Source: Sulfuricurvum sp.
GTDB taxonomy: Bacteria; Campylobacterota; Campylobacteria; Campylobacterales; Sulfurimonadaceae
Direction: 5' to 3'
DNA length: 64,000 bases
Assembly (NCBI RefSeq): GCF_028710345.1
Contig: NZ_JAQTUH010000005.1
Span: forward strand, 124,001-188,000
The position numbers were made by a program, and so were the translations under genes. A model generated the notes under the pieces. That model had not been told where the DNA came from, did no database searches, and worked only from the letters and a program-made list of their open reading frames with translations. How positions within the stretch are numbered: position 1 is the first letter of the stretch; each line of letters starts with the position of its first letter. Of this stretch, positions 37,827-47,515 are shown in pieces.

Positions 37827-38279
37827 ATGAAAATACTGGTCGATGCTGATGCCTTTCCAAATGTTCTTAAAGAGATTCTCCTTCGTGCCGTTCTCAAACG
37901 TCAAATAACTACCATTTTTATTGCCAACAAGCGGATTAGTATCCCTGATGCGCACTATGTTTCGATGAAAATAGTTGCCCAAGGACCCGATGAGGCAGAT
38001 CACCGTATCGCAGAAGTATGTGAAGCAGGTGATTTGGTAATAACGGCTGATATTCCTCTGGCTGATCGTATCGTGACCAAAGGTGGTGTAGGGTTAGATC
38101 CTCGTGGGACGATTTACGATGAGAACAACATCAAACATCTTCTTGCGATGCGTAATCTGATGGAAGAACTCCGCAACAGCGGAGAAATTACCGGAGGACC
38201 TTCGGCGATAGGGGCTAAGAGTGTGAGAGAATTCGCCGATGGGCTGAATAAAATACTCTCAAAACAAATCAAAAATTAG
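37827..38279 (+). CDS. YaiI/YqxD-family (UPF0178) protein
   Basis: A 150-residue protein of the UPF0178 family, which has a PIN-like/NYN-type fold. The start MKILVDADAFPNVLKEILLRA and the later block GDLVITADIPLADRIVTKGGVGLDPRGTIYDENNI are characteristic. Conserved Asp residues (DADAFP, TADIPLAD) suggest a metal-dependent nuclease-like site, but the role is unknown. The gene is followed closely (12 bases) by an uncharacterised gene on the same strand. Confidence 0.85.
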   Translation: MKILVDADAFPNVLKEILLRAVLKRQITTIFIANKRISIPDAHYVSMKIVAQGPDEADHRIAEVCEAGDLVITADIPLADRIVTKGGVGLDPRGTIYDENNIKHLLAMRNLMEELRNSGEITGGPSAIGAKSVREFADGLNKILSKQIKN

Positions 38280-38291
38280 AAAGTTTTAACC

Positions 38292-38741
38292 ATGAATACT
38301 ATTCTCGCAAAAACATTTACACCATTTTACTCAGAATCTGAAGATCGTATTCGATTGGTTGTCAATTATGCCGATTATGAAAATCGATTCGATTTATGGC
38401 TAACACGCGCTTTTTTACTCAAACTCCTTCCAACTATCGAAGAGTGTCTTGACCAATATGGTACTGGTGCAGAGTTAGTGCAACTGCAACAAAGCAATGC
38501 AAATGTGGAAACAAAAACAGATTCCTCTACCCTCAGTATTACTGAAAAAAAAGGGCATTTAGTATATAGCGTCGATTTAACGTTTAAGCCGACCAATAAT
38601 ACATTTGAAATTGTTTTTAAAACAGATGAAGCTCATGTCATTTCTACATTAAATGAATTACTTCTCAAAACAGTTTTAAAATCTATTTTTAATTCAATGC
38701 CACTCATCTCTTGGGGGATCTCTTCGCAGTTAATTCGTTAA
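38292..38741 (+). CDS. Hypothetical protein
   Basis: A 149-residue protein with no signal peptide or membrane helix. It is mixed alpha/beta with a regular length of strand-forming sequence (GHLVYSVDLTFKPTNNTFEIVFKTD). I do not recognise the family. It lies 12 bases after the YaiI-family gene and 67 bases before the type I secretion operon, so it could belong to either unit; the gap in front of the secretion genes has an AT-rich promoter-like stretch. Confidence 0.65.
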   Translation: MNTILAKTFTPFYSESEDRIRLVVNYADYENRFDLWLTRAFLLKLLPTIEECLDQYGTGAELVQLQQSNANVETKTDSSTLSITEKKGHLVYSVDLTFKPTNNTFEIVFKTDEAHVISTLNELLLKTVLKSIFNSMPLISWGISSQLIR

Positions 38742-38807
38742 CTTTTTATGGTAGAATCTATTTTTATATAAACTATTTTAATTATACAACCAAGGTATTA
38801 ATAGCGT

Positions 38808-40523
38808 ATGACTAAACTCAAAAATCCCCAATCCTCTGAACTTTTAGAGGTTATTAAAACTTCCAAACACGCTTTTTATTTTGCAGGTTTAGTGAGTCTA
38901 TTCATCAACCTCCTCATGTTGGTTCCATCTCTTTATATGCTTCAACTCTATGATCGTGTTTTGGCGAGCCGTTCACAAGAGACATTATTGATGTTAACAC
39001 TCATCGTTGTTGTCATGTTTGGGGTTATGGGGACATTGGAATTTGTCCGCTCACGCATTCTCATCCGTGTGGGTAATACAATCGATTCTAAAATGTCTAC
39101 GCGTCTTTTTAACACGATGTTTGCATTGGCCAATAAAACCCCCGGTAAATCAACCTCTCAGCCACTCAGTGATTTGACACAAATACGTCAATTTCTAACC
39201 GGAACACCACTGTTTGCTTTTTTTGATGCCCCATGGATACCTATCTACATCGCTATTATGTTTATGTTCCATTATTGGCTCGGATGGTTTGCAATTTTTG
39301 CGGCTATTATTGCATTTGCTTTGACAATTATCAATGAAAAACGGACTAAAAAGAGTCTTGAAGAATCAAATCGCTATTTTCAACAATCGCAAAGCTTTAT
39401 ACAAACCAGTTTACGCAACTCAGAAATTATTGAGGCAATGGGGATGCATGCAAACGTCCGTAACCGTTGGTATAAGCGCTATATTGCATTTTTGAATGAA
39501 CAATCGCGCGCAAGTGATGAAGCAGGGTTATGGTCCAATCTTTCAAAAACAACCCGTATGCTAATGCAATCATTGGTCTTGGGGCTCGGTGGCTATTTGG
39601 CGATTGTTGGTGAAATGTCTCCGGGGATGATGATTGCCGGCTCGATTTTGATGGGACGTGCTTTGGCGCCGATTGATTTGATGACAAGTACATGGAAACA
39701 ATTTAGCGGAGCACGCAGTGCGTATGCACGGCTCAATAAACTCTTGGATGAATTTCCAGAAGCTGCTAAACCTACACCCTTGCCGGATCCAAAAGGATTT
39801 ATCGATCTCGAATCGATTGTCGTTCTCCCCCCTGAGTCAAAAGTCCCTTCACTCAAAGGGATATCCCTCTCCATTAAAGCAGGAGAGATAGTAGGAATTA
39901 TCGGACCGAGTGCTGCGGGCAAATCCTCTCTTGCACGAGCAGTTTTAGGCGTATGGCCTCTATATTCGGGCAAAGTTCGGATCGATGGAGCCGAAATCGG
40001 TCATTATGATAGAGGAATACTCGGTTCATTTATCGGCTATCTACCTCAGGATATCGAACTTTTTGATGGTACGATTACCGAAAATATTGCCCGTTATGAA
40101 GATCCAAAACCTGAAATGGTGGTTGAAGCGGCCATGGTTGCAGGGGTACATGAGATGATTTTACAACTCCCAAAAGGATACGATACCCCAATAGGACCAG
40201 GTGGTGTAGCACTCTCAGGTGGGCAACGTCAACGTATCGGATTAGCACGAGCCCTCTATGGTTATCCTAAAATCGTAGTCTTGGATGAACCGAATTCCAA
40301 TCTCGATGATGCTGGAGAACGAGCCTTGGTTCAAGCGGTGAGTGAAATGAAAAAACGTAACATTACCGTTCTGCTCATCACCCATAGACCATCTATTTTA
40401 GGGATAGCCGATAAAATAGCACTGCTTCGAGAAGGACAACTTCAACTTTTTGGTACACGTGATGAAGTGATGGCAGCATTAGCACCGAAACCAGCGGTAA
40501 GTACACAAGGAAACGAAGCATGA
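38808..40523 (+). CDS. Type I secretion system permease/ATPase (PrtD/HlyB-like)
   Basis: Inner-membrane ABC exporter of a type I secretion system, 571 residues. The membrane domain occupies about residues 20-310 with five to six helices. The ATPase has Walker A GPSAAGKSS (about 366), signature LSGGQRQRIGLARAL (about 469) and Walker B VVLDEPNSNLD (about 489). There is no N-terminal C39 peptidase or C39-like domain, so it belongs to the PrtD/AprD group that exports proteins with uncleaved C-terminal signals. It overlaps the HlyD-type gene by 4 bases. Confidence 0.93.
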   Translation: MTKLKNPQSSELLEVIKTSKHAFYFAGLVSLFINLLMLVPSLYMLQLYDRVLASRSQETLLMLTLIVVVMFGVMGTLEFVRSRILIRVGNTIDSKMSTRLFNTMFALANKTPGKSTSQPLSDLTQIRQFLTGTPLFAFFDAPWIPIYIAIMFMFHYWLGWFAIFAAIIAFALTIINEKRTKKSLEESNRYFQQSQSFIQTSLRNSEIIEAMGMHANVRNRWYKRYIAFLNEQSRASDEAGLWSNLSKTTRMLMQSLVLGLGGYLAIVGEMSPGMMIAGSILMGRALAPIDLMTSTWKQFSGARSAYARLNKLLDEFPEAAKPTPLPDPKGFIDLESIVVLPPESKVPSLKGISLSIKAGEIVGIIGPSAAGKSSLARAVLGVWPLYSGKVRIDGAEIGHYDRGILGSFIGYLPQDIELFDGTITENIARYEDPKPEMVVEAAMVAGVHEMILQLPKGYDTPIGPGGVALSGGQRQRIGLARALYGYPKIVVLDEPNSNLDDAGERALVQAVSEMKKRNITVLLITHRPSILGIADKIALLREGQLQLFGTRDEVMAALAPKPAVSTQGNEA

Positions 40524-41863
40524 ATACACCACAAACACAACTCGTAACTCCGGAGCAACTACCGTCACCACAAACCGATGATCGTACTTACCGACGATTA
40601 GGATGGATTGTATTAGGTTTTTTTGTCGGTATTTTCGGCATTTGGGCATCATTCGCACCCCTTAGTAGTTCGATTCCTGCACCGGGTAAAGTCATTGTTG
40701 CATCCAAAAATCAAGAGATACAACATCTTGAAGGTGGAATTATTAAAAATATTTTGGTGAGTGATGGAGACAGTGTAAAGGCGAATCAACCTCTTATAGA
40801 ACTCGATACTACCCAATCGCGTGCACAGCTCGATATCTCTTTATCCCAATACTATGAAGAAGTAGCTCTTGAAGCTCGTCTTATTGCTGAGAGGGATAAT
40901 GGTTCTACTATCGTATTTCCAAGTGATTTGTTATCGATGGAAAACCAAGCAACCAAAACAATGATCGCTGAAGGACAAAAAAGAGAATTTACAGCACGGA
41001 AAAATCAACTCACTGAAGAGAAAAATATCTTTTTGCAACGTATTGAACAGCTGAAAAATCAAATAACCGGCTTAGAAGCAGTTATTGCCAGCAAAAGTGA
41101 TCTTTCTCGTTCGTATAACGATGAGATTGCTGAATGGGAAGTCCTTTATAAACAACAACTCATTGATAAAATGAAGCTTCGCGATATTCAACGTCAAAAA
41201 TTGAGTATCGATGGAGATATTTCCAATGCCAAATCTGATATTGCTCGTTTTCGTGCTCAGATTGCCGAAAACAATGCCCAAATACTCAATCAGCATCAAA
41301 CATTTTATAAAGATGTCGTAGCAGAGTTACGTGATACACAAACCAAATTAGGGGATTTACGGGCACGAATATCTGCATTAAAAGATACCTTAGCACGTAC
41401 CACATTGCGTGCGCCACTTGATGGGATTGTTACCAATTTAGCAGTACATACCATAGGGGGAGTTATACCGCAAGGACGCCCAGTTATGGAAATTGTCCCT
41501 AATAATGAACCGCTTATTATTGAAGGTAAAATAGTAGCGAGTGATGCAATCAATGTATATGATCATTTAAAAGCGGAGATTCGATTCCCGAGCTTTGCCC
41601 ATATTAAATCACTCGATATTGTAGAAGGAGAAGTTGTTTTTGTAGCCCCTGATGCAGTTCAAGATGAAAAGAGTCAAATGCTTTTTTATCCGGTTAAAGT
41701 AAAAGTTACGGAAAATGGTAAAAAAGAGCTTCAAAAAAATCATCTTCTAATACAAGCAGGGATGCCTGCTGATGTAATGATTATTGTCAAAAGCCGTACA
41801 TTTGCCGATTATTTGATCGAACCGATTACAAATATTGCACGAAGAGCATTTAATGAACAATAA
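40520..41863 (+). CDS. Type I secretion periplasmic adaptor (HlyD/PrtE family)
   Basis: A 447-residue membrane-fusion protein bridging the ABC exporter and outer-membrane channel. It has a short cytoplasmic tail, one helix (about 29-50), the lipoyl halves (GKVIVASKNQEIQHLEGGIIKNILVSDGDSVKANQ and RTTLRAPLDGIVTNLAVHT) and a long coiled coil (about 95-290) between them. The C-terminal beta-barrel part ends in the family pattern. ATGA overlap with the ABC gene and 11-base overlap with the TolC-like gene show one operon. Confidence 0.93.
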   Translation: MNTPQTQLVTPEQLPSPQTDDRTYRRLGWIVLGFFVGIFGIWASFAPLSSSIPAPGKVIVASKNQEIQHLEGGIIKNILVSDGDSVKANQPLIELDTTQSRAQLDISLSQYYEEVALEARLIAERDNGSTIVFPSDLLSMENQATKTMIAEGQKREFTARKNQLTEEKNIFLQRIEQLKNQITGLEAVIASKSDLSRSYNDEIAEWEVLYKQQLIDKMKLRDIQRQKLSIDGDISNAKSDIARFRAQIAENNAQILNQHQTFYKDVVAELRDTQTKLGDLRARISALKDTLARTTLRAPLDGIVTNLAVHTIGGVIPQGRPVMEIVPNNEPLIIEGKIVASDAINVYDHLKAEIRFPSFAHIKSLDIVEGEVVFVAPDAVQDEKSQMLFYPVKVKVTENGKKELQKNHLLIQAGMPADVMIIVKSRTFADYLIEPITNIARRAFNEQ

Positions 41864-43157
41864 ATCTCTCCCATTCTTATGTAGTTTATTGTTAACACAA
41901 ACAATTCTTTCTGCATCAGAACCATTAAGTTTGAGTCACGCTTATGAACTTGCACTCAAAAATGAACCAAAACTTCAATCGTACAATTATAAAGTTTTGG
42001 CAAATGCTCAATCAGTTGATCAAATAAAAGCCCGTTATTATCCGCAAGTACAAGGAACTCTTTCTTGGGGGAGATACGAATACAATGCTGAATATTTGGC
42101 AAAAGGTGCTGTAAAAGAGAATTACACCGATTATTCTCTGTCAGCTTCTCAAGCTATCTATCACCCTGAAGTTTGGCGCGGTATCGATCAAGCAAAAACA
42201 AGACAAAAATCGATGGAACAACAATACAATGCAGAGGCTCAAAAACTTGGGCTTGATTTAACAAAAGCCTATTTTTTACTGTTACGTGAGAATAAAACAG
42301 TCGAGCTCACATTGTCACAAAAAGAGTATTACGAACAAAAATACAAACAGCAAGTCGAAATGTTAAATTTTGGCTTGACCAACCGAATTGATCTATTGGA
42401 TACGAAAATTGAAAAAGATAAATCAACATCAGCATGGTTGATTGAACAAAAACGTGCCCATGTAGCCAAACTTCGTTTGGAAAATTTAATCGGTGAAAAA
42501 GTTGAAGAGTTAAAACCATTTGATTTTGCAAAAATAAATACGGCAAAACTTGAATTGGATCGAACAGGATGGGAACTGAAAATTCAGCACTCTCCATCAC
42601 TACAAGCAGCACACTATAATGTTCAAGTTGCAGAAGATGAAGTAGCTATTCGTGAATATGACCACTATCCAAAAGTCGATTTTAGTTTGACCCGCAAAGA
42701 GACCAATACTAACGACACGATTGCCCACACTTACGATAATCAAGCAGTATTACGATTAAATCTCCCTATTTACACAGGTGGCTATACCCAATCAAAAGTC
42801 AAAGAGGGGATGTTGCAACTCGACTCTGCAAAAAAAGAACGAGATTATTATCTAAAAGATACTCAAGCTCGTTTTGAAGAGACATGGGAAGAGCGCCAAT
42901 ATACACTTGAAAATTTCAAAACAATCAAAGAATCAGAAATATCAGCAGCACTTTTTTTGGAATCAAATGAAAAAGCCTATTCAGCTGGTTTAAAAAGTAT
43001 CGTCGATGTTCTTGAAGCACGAGCAAAACTCTATACAATCAAACGCGACCTGATCGATGCCGGATATGAACTTATTAATAACCATTTGACATTATTAGAC
43101 ATTACCGGTGAACTGAATGTAGAGACTATCGGAGAGTATGAAAATCTTATAAACTAA
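41853..43157 (+). CDS. TolC-family outer-membrane channel
   Basis: A 434-residue outer-membrane efflux protein. It has a signal peptide (about 1-22) and two repeated halves rich in long helices (LSLSHAYELALKNEPKLQSYNYKVLANAQSVDQIKA-type opening), matching the TolC fold. The start at 41853, with GAAGAG upstream, is more likely than the in-frame ATG 18 bases earlier. It completes the three-component type I secretion system. No obvious RTX-type substrate gene lies in this window. Confidence 0.9.
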   Translation: MNNKSLPFLCSLLLTQTILSASEPLSLSHAYELALKNEPKLQSYNYKVLANAQSVDQIKARYYPQVQGTLSWGRYEYNAEYLAKGAVKENYTDYSLSASQAIYHPEVWRGIDQAKTRQKSMEQQYNAEAQKLGLDLTKAYFLLLRENKTVELTLSQKEYYEQKYKQQVEMLNFGLTNRIDLLDTKIEKDKSTSAWLIEQKRAHVAKLRLENLIGEKVEELKPFDFAKINTAKLELDRTGWELKIQHSPSLQAAHYNVQVAEDEVAIREYDHYPKVDFSLTRKETNTNDTIAHTYDNQAVLRLNLPIYTGGYTQSKVKEGMLQLDSAKKERDYYLKDTQARFEETWEERQYTLENFKTIKESEISAALFLESNEKAYSAGLKSIVDVLEARAKLYTIKRDLIDAGYELINNHLTLLDITGELNVETIGEYENLIN

Positions 43158-43245
43158 GATTTCATCTTTCACAATTCATTCCTAAAAGCTCCTCTTTACC
43201 CTCTGTAGATTATAATCTTTTTACATTTTTTCAAGGCATTTTTTT

Positions 43246-46200
43246 ATGAGCACAATCCCCCCATTTACCCATTTACACCTTCATACTGAATACTCTCTTC
43301 TCGATGGGGCAAATAAGATTTCAGCATTAGCCGCACGGGTCAAAGAGCTGGGGATGACTTCGGTAGCGATGAGCGATCATGGCAATATGTTCGGAGCGAT
43401 AGATTTTTATCAGCAAATGCGCAAAGAGGGGATTAAGCCGATCATCGGAATGGAAGCCTATATCCATAACGGTGAGGATTTGGGTGACAAAACGATTCGT
43501 CAACGTTTTCACGTCTGTTTGTTTGCCAAAAATGAAGCAGGTTATAAAAACCTCATGTATCTCTCGTCTCAAGCCTATATTAACGGCTTTTATTATTACC
43601 CCCGTATCAACAAACAACTATTACGTGAAAACTGTGAGGGGATTATTTGTACCTCGGCGTGTTTACAAGGGGAGGTGAATTGGCATCTCAACACCATCAA
43701 TGAACGTAATATAAAAAATGGGGCAGGGGGGTATGATGAAGCTGTGAGGGTAGCTTTGGAGTACAAAGAGATCTTCGGAGATGATTTTTACATGGAGATC
43801 ATGCGCCACGGCATAAGTGATCAACTCTTTATCGATGAACAAGTGATTAAAATCTCCCAAGAGACAGATATTAAACTCATTGCCACCAACGACACCCACT
43901 ACACCTATGCGGGTGATGCTCAGTATCACGAAGCGTTTATGTGTATCGGGATGAATAAACTCTACGATGATCCCAAACGGATGCGTCACTCTGTCCATGA
44001 GTTTTACATCAAATCACCTGAGCAGATGGCACAGCTGTTTGCCGATATCCCCGAAGCACTCTACAACACTCAAGAGATTGTGGATAAATGCCAGTTAGAG
44101 CTCAAACTCGGAAACCCGACACCACCGAATTTTAAATTTACCACCGAATATGCTCTCGAAGAGGGGCTAGAAATAGCGGAGGATTCGGAGTATTTTATCC
44201 ACCGTTGCCGAATCGGTTTGGAAATGCGACTCGAACACGTCCCAGAAGAGCGTCATACTGAGTATCGTGAACGGCTTGAGTTTGAGATGCAAGTGATTAA
44301 TCAGATGAAATTCCCAGGCTACATGCTCATCGTTTGGGATTTCGTAAGAGAAGCTAAAAAAATGGGAATTGCCGTAGGACCGGGACGGGGATCGGCGGCG
44401 GGAAGTCTCGTCGCTTTTTCTTTGGAGATTACCGACATTGATCCGATGAAATACGATTTGCTATTTGAGCGTTTTCTCAATCCTGAGCGGGTATCGATGC
44501 CCGATATCGATATGGACTTTATGCAAGCACGTCGTGGTGAGATTATCGATTACGTCGTTCGTAAATACGGGCGGGAGCAGGTTGCTCAAATCATTACTTT
44601 TGGTTCGCTCCTCGCAAAAGGGGTTATCCGTGACGTAGCCCGTGTTTTGGAGATGCCTCTATCACAAGCCGATATGATGGCAAAACTGATTCCCGATGAG
44701 TTAGGAATCACGCTGAATGGAAAAACCAAAGGGGGTAAAACCGAAGATGGTGCATTCCAAAAAGAACCGAAGATCAAAGAGTTGGTGGAGAGTGATGCAA
44801 ATGCAGCGCGCGTGTGGGAATTTGCCAAAAAACTCGAAGGGCTCAAACGCAATGCGGGGATGCACGCGGCGGGAGTCGTTATCTCCAACGAACCGCTTTG
44901 GAAGAAAACTCCGATCTACAAACCCTCAGGCGAGGAGACTTTTGTCACCCAATACTCCCTCAACTACCTCGAAGATATCGACCTGATTAAATTCGACTTC
45001 TTGGGACTTAAAACCCTTGACGTTATCGACAACGCAATCAAACTGATTAAAAAACGGTACGACGTTGTGGTCAACTGGCACACCATCGATGAGAATGATC
45101 CAAAAGTGTACGAGATTATCCAAAGCGGTGACACGATTGGTATGTTCCAAATCGAGAGTTCGGGGATGCAGGATTTGAACAAACGGCTGAAACCTTCCTC
45201 TTTTGAAGACTTGATTGCGGTACTCGCCCTCTATCGACCGGGACCGATGGAATCGGGGATGTTGGATGACTTTATTGAACGTAAACACGGACGTAAAAAG
45301 ATATTTTATCCGTTTGAAGAGGTGAGCTTTGATGCGCTCAAAGATACCTTGGAACCAACGTATGGGATGATTGTTTATCAAGAGCAGGTTATGCAGATTG
45401 TTCAAACTATCGGGGGGATGAGTCTCGGCGGTGCGGACATCGTTCGTCGTGCGATGGGTAAGAAAAAGCTCGAAGAGATGCAGAAATATAATCGTGAGTT
45501 TAGTGAAGGGGCACAAAAACAAGGGCTAGACTACCAAAAAGCCTCCGAACTCTTCGATCTGATTGAAAAATTCGCCGGATACGGGTTCAACAAATCCCAC
45601 TCGGCGGCGTACGCGATGGTCACATTCCAAACCGCATGGCTCAAAACCTACTACCCGCAAGAGTTCATGGCGGCACTTTTGACGTCAGAAAAAGACAACA
45701 CCGACAAAGTAGTCAAATACATCGATGAAGCCAAACGGATGAAAATCTTCCTCGGTGCTCCCGACATCAACCACTCACAGCTCGAATTTTCCGCAATCAA
45801 TAAAGATGACCAAGATCAAATCCTCTTTGGTCTAGGGGCGATTAAAGGGGTCGGTGAAGCGGCGGTCGAGTCTATTCTCGAAGCCAGAGCAGAGGGTGAG
45901 TTCAAAGATATTCAAGACTTTATCAACCGAATAGAACCCCAAAAAGTGAACAAAAAAGTGATCGAGTGTATCATCAAAGCAGGGGGGCTGGATCATTTTG
46001 GCTATTCCCGTCGTGCATTGTTAGAACAAGTCGAAACCCTCGTAGAAACAGCAAAAAAAGGTTCATCTCTTAAAAAAGATGCCCAATTTAGCCTTTTTGG
46101 GGATGATGAAGAGGTGACGGCTGTTGAGTTAAATCTCAAAAATATGGAGGAGTTCGATCTTAAAACTCTCCTCGATTTTGAAAAAGACACCCTTGGTTTC

Positions 46201-46800
46201 TACGTCTCCGGTCATCCGCTCGATAACTTCCGCGAGCAGATCGACGCGATCAACTATACCCTATCATCCGAAGTGGAAAACATCGAGGACGGTTCCACTG
46301 CCATCTTCATCGGTAAAGTCGAAACGATTACTGAAAAAATGTCGAAAAAAGGGTCAGCTTTTGGTCTTGTGAGTCTAATGGATTTCCACGGCAATATTGA
46401 GATGATGCTCTTTAGTGATAAATTAGAGCAATTAAAAGAAATGGATCGAGATGAGCCGATAGCGTTCAAAGTAAAAGTTACTCACACCGAGATGTTCACC
46501 CGCATCAGCGTCACCAAAATCATGACCCTCGCCGAAGCGAAAAAAGAGGCAAAAAAAGTAGAAACCAAAATCGTCGAAAATCTCCCACCTCAAGAGCCGT
46601 TACAACTACGACTCCGCCTCAGCGATAAGCTTGAGATGTTAGAGAAACTCTACACCTTAGTGCGCCGTCATCCTGGACGCCGTGAGATTAAACTCACCAT
46701 CGTCTCGAAACTCGCCGACGTCATCATCGATTCGGCGATACGGGTGGATAACAAGGTGATTGAAGAGTTAAGTGTTTTAGAAGATGTGGATGTGATTTGA
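43246..46800 (+). CDS. dnaE: DNA polymerase III alpha subunit
   Basis: Replicative polymerase catalytic subunit, 1184 residues. The PHP domain opens with THLHLHTEYSLLDGANKI. The polymerase core has the GPGRGSAAGSLVAF block and the catalytic Asp pair in MPDIDMDF (about residue 420). The fingers region includes AGMHAAGVVIS and RPGPMESGM. The C-terminus has a tandem HhH and OB-fold domain (around 990-1070, ending in the TEMFTRISVTKIMTLAEA part). Length is normal for the group. It is followed after 3 bases by a small possible nuclease gene. Confidence 0.97.
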   Translation: MSTIPPFTHLHLHTEYSLLDGANKISALAARVKELGMTSVAMSDHGNMFGAIDFYQQMRKEGIKPIIGMEAYIHNGEDLGDKTIRQRFHVCLFAKNEAGYKNLMYLSSQAYINGFYYYPRINKQLLRENCEGIICTSACLQGEVNWHLNTINERNIKNGAGGYDEAVRVALEYKEIFGDDFYMEIMRHGISDQLFIDEQVIKISQETDIKLIATNDTHYTYAGDAQYHEAFMCIGMNKLYDDPKRMRHSVHEFYIKSPEQMAQLFADIPEALYNTQEIVDKCQLELKLGNPTPPNFKFTTEYALEEGLEIAEDSEYFIHRCRIGLEMRLEHVPEERHTEYRERLEFEMQVINQMKFPGYMLIVWDFVREAKKMGIAVGPGRGSAAGSLVAFSLEITDIDPMKYDLLFERFLNPERVSMPDIDMDFMQARRGEIIDYVVRKYGREQVAQIITFGSLLAKGVIRDVARVLEMPLSQADMMAKLIPDELGITLNGKTKGGKTEDGAFQKEPKIKELVESDANAARVWEFAKKLEGLKRNAGMHAAGVVISNEPLWKKTPIYKPSGEETFVTQYSLNYLEDIDLIKFDFLGLKTLDVIDNAIKLIKKRYDVVVNWHTIDENDPKVYEIIQSGDTIGMFQIESSGMQDLNKRLKPSSFEDLIAVLALYRPGPMESGMLDDFIERKHGRKKIFYPFEEVSFDALKDTLEPTYGMIVYQEQVMQIVQTIGGMSLGGADIVRRAMGKKKLEEMQKYNREFSEGAQKQGLDYQKASELFDLIEKFAGYGFNKSHSAAYAMVTFQTAWLKTYYPQEFMAALLTSEKDNTDKVVKYIDEAKRMKIFLGAPDINHSQLEFSAINKDDQDQILFGLGAIKGVGEAAVESILEARAEGEFKDIQDFINRIEPQKVNKKVIECIIKAGGLDHFGYSRRALLEQVETLVETAKKGSSLKKDAQFSLFGDDEEVTAVELNLKNMEEFDLKTLLDFEKDTLGFYVSGHPLDNFREQIDAINYTLSSEVENIEDGSTAIFIGKVETITEKMSKKGSAFGLVSLMDFHGNIEMMLFSDKLEQLKEMDRDEPIAFKVKVTHTEMFTRISVTKIMTLAEAKKEAKKVETKIVENLPPQEPLQLRLRLSDKLEMLEKLYTLVRRHPGRREIKLTIVSKLADVIIDSAIRVDNKVIEELSVLEDVDVI

Positions 46801-46803
46801 TCC

Positions 46804-47217
46804 ATGAGAGAGCTTGAGAAACTTGAAGCCGAGATTTGCAATCTCGTAGAATTATCACTTTCCGATAAAACGTATTGCGATCAAGTTTCTTTTTTATTAT
46901 CCGAAAAAACCATAGATAAAGCATGGAAACATTTTTTCATCGATATTCGAGATTATACATGCGTTATACACAGTGATGAAATCCGACATATCAAAAATGA
47001 GCACCATGATGATGTCTATCTCATCTGTAAAATTCCCTATTATCTTGAAAAGTTCGTAAAATTGGAACGGAATATTGTATCCGATAAAAAAACGGGCAAA
47101 CCTGTAATATCTTTGATTTTTATCAAACGAAATGAGAATAATAGTGTCAAAATGGTAAAAACAAATCTGAGCAGAGAGAAGATTTTAAGATTAAAAACGC
47201 TTTTTGAAGTGGTGTAG
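46804..47217 (+). CDS. Possible barnase/EndoU-like (PBECR-type) nuclease
   Basis: A 137-residue protein that I assign only tentatively. The block EIRHIKNEHHDDVYLICKIPYYLEKFVKLE, then GKPVISLIFIKRNE and KMVKTN, resembles the phage-associated barnase/EndoU/colicin/RelE-like (PBECR) nucleases, in which a His-rich helix precedes a beta-sheet. AT-rich DNA and position right after dnaE (4 bases) suggest an accessory insertion. A candidate antisense RNA with a strong promoter runs into its 3' end, and its stop codon is inside a hairpin. Toxin function is an inference only. Confidence 0.4.
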   Translation: MRELEKLEAEICNLVELSLSDKTYCDQVSFLLSEKTIDKAWKHFFIDIRDYTCVIHSDEIRHIKNEHHDDVYLICKIPYYLEKFVKLERNIVSDKKTGKPVISLIFIKRNENNSVKMVKTNLSREKILRLKTLFEVV

Positions 47218-47239
47218 CAGACCAAAAACTGCTACGATT
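47214..47239 (+). terminator. Terminator overlapping the stop codon of the 46804 gene
   Basis: GTAGCAG (47214-47220) pairs with CTGCTAC (47229-47235), followed by GATTTTA. The stem begins inside the TAG stop codon of the upstream gene. Confidence 0.5.
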
Positions 47240-47336
47240 TTACGGTTGTTAGCTAGTGCCTAGCCGAAGCTATCCTTTGCCTTACGTCCTAAACGAACTC
47301 CGATGGTCTTTAACGTTGACAGAGGCTATCTGTTGA
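47214..47336 (-). ncRNA. Candidate small RNA, antisense end
   Basis: A perfect sigma70 promoter points leftward (see 47342-47370) into a gene-free region with no minus-strand coding frame. The expected transcript has a UAGC-UUCG-GCUA stem with a cUUCGg tetraloop near 47262-47273, an AGTCAACAGATAGCC...GTCAACG repeat near its 5' end and ends in the GTAGCAG/CTGCTAC hairpin. It runs tail to tail into the possible nuclease gene, so it could act in antisense. No known family recognised. The exact 3' end is uncertain. Confidence 0.45.
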
Positions 47337-47341
47337 CTAAA

Positions 47342-47370
47342 ATTATACGCCTTATTAACGATGATGTCAA
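47342..47370 (-). promoter_or_regulatory. Sigma70 promoter for the candidate small RNA
   Basis: On the minus strand, TTGACA (47370-47365) and TATAAT (47347-47342) are separated by exactly 17 bases, a full consensus match. No minus-strand gene lies downstream within about 500 bases. Confidence 0.65.
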
Positions 47371-47515
47371 TAGTGGTTAATGAGAGTTGAAGAGGTGTAT
47401 GTTATACGTCAAGCATTTCTAAGAAGGTAGGAAAATAGAATTTTCATGAAATTGGGTGAAAAAATACTATTTTAAGCAATACAGCATAAAATAGTCAAAA
47501 TATTAGGATAGTAGA

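Noticed and set aside
47214-47336. tmRNA or SRP RNA
   Set aside because: No tRNA-like end, no tag-peptide frame, and no SRP GGAAGCAGCCA-type core could be found.
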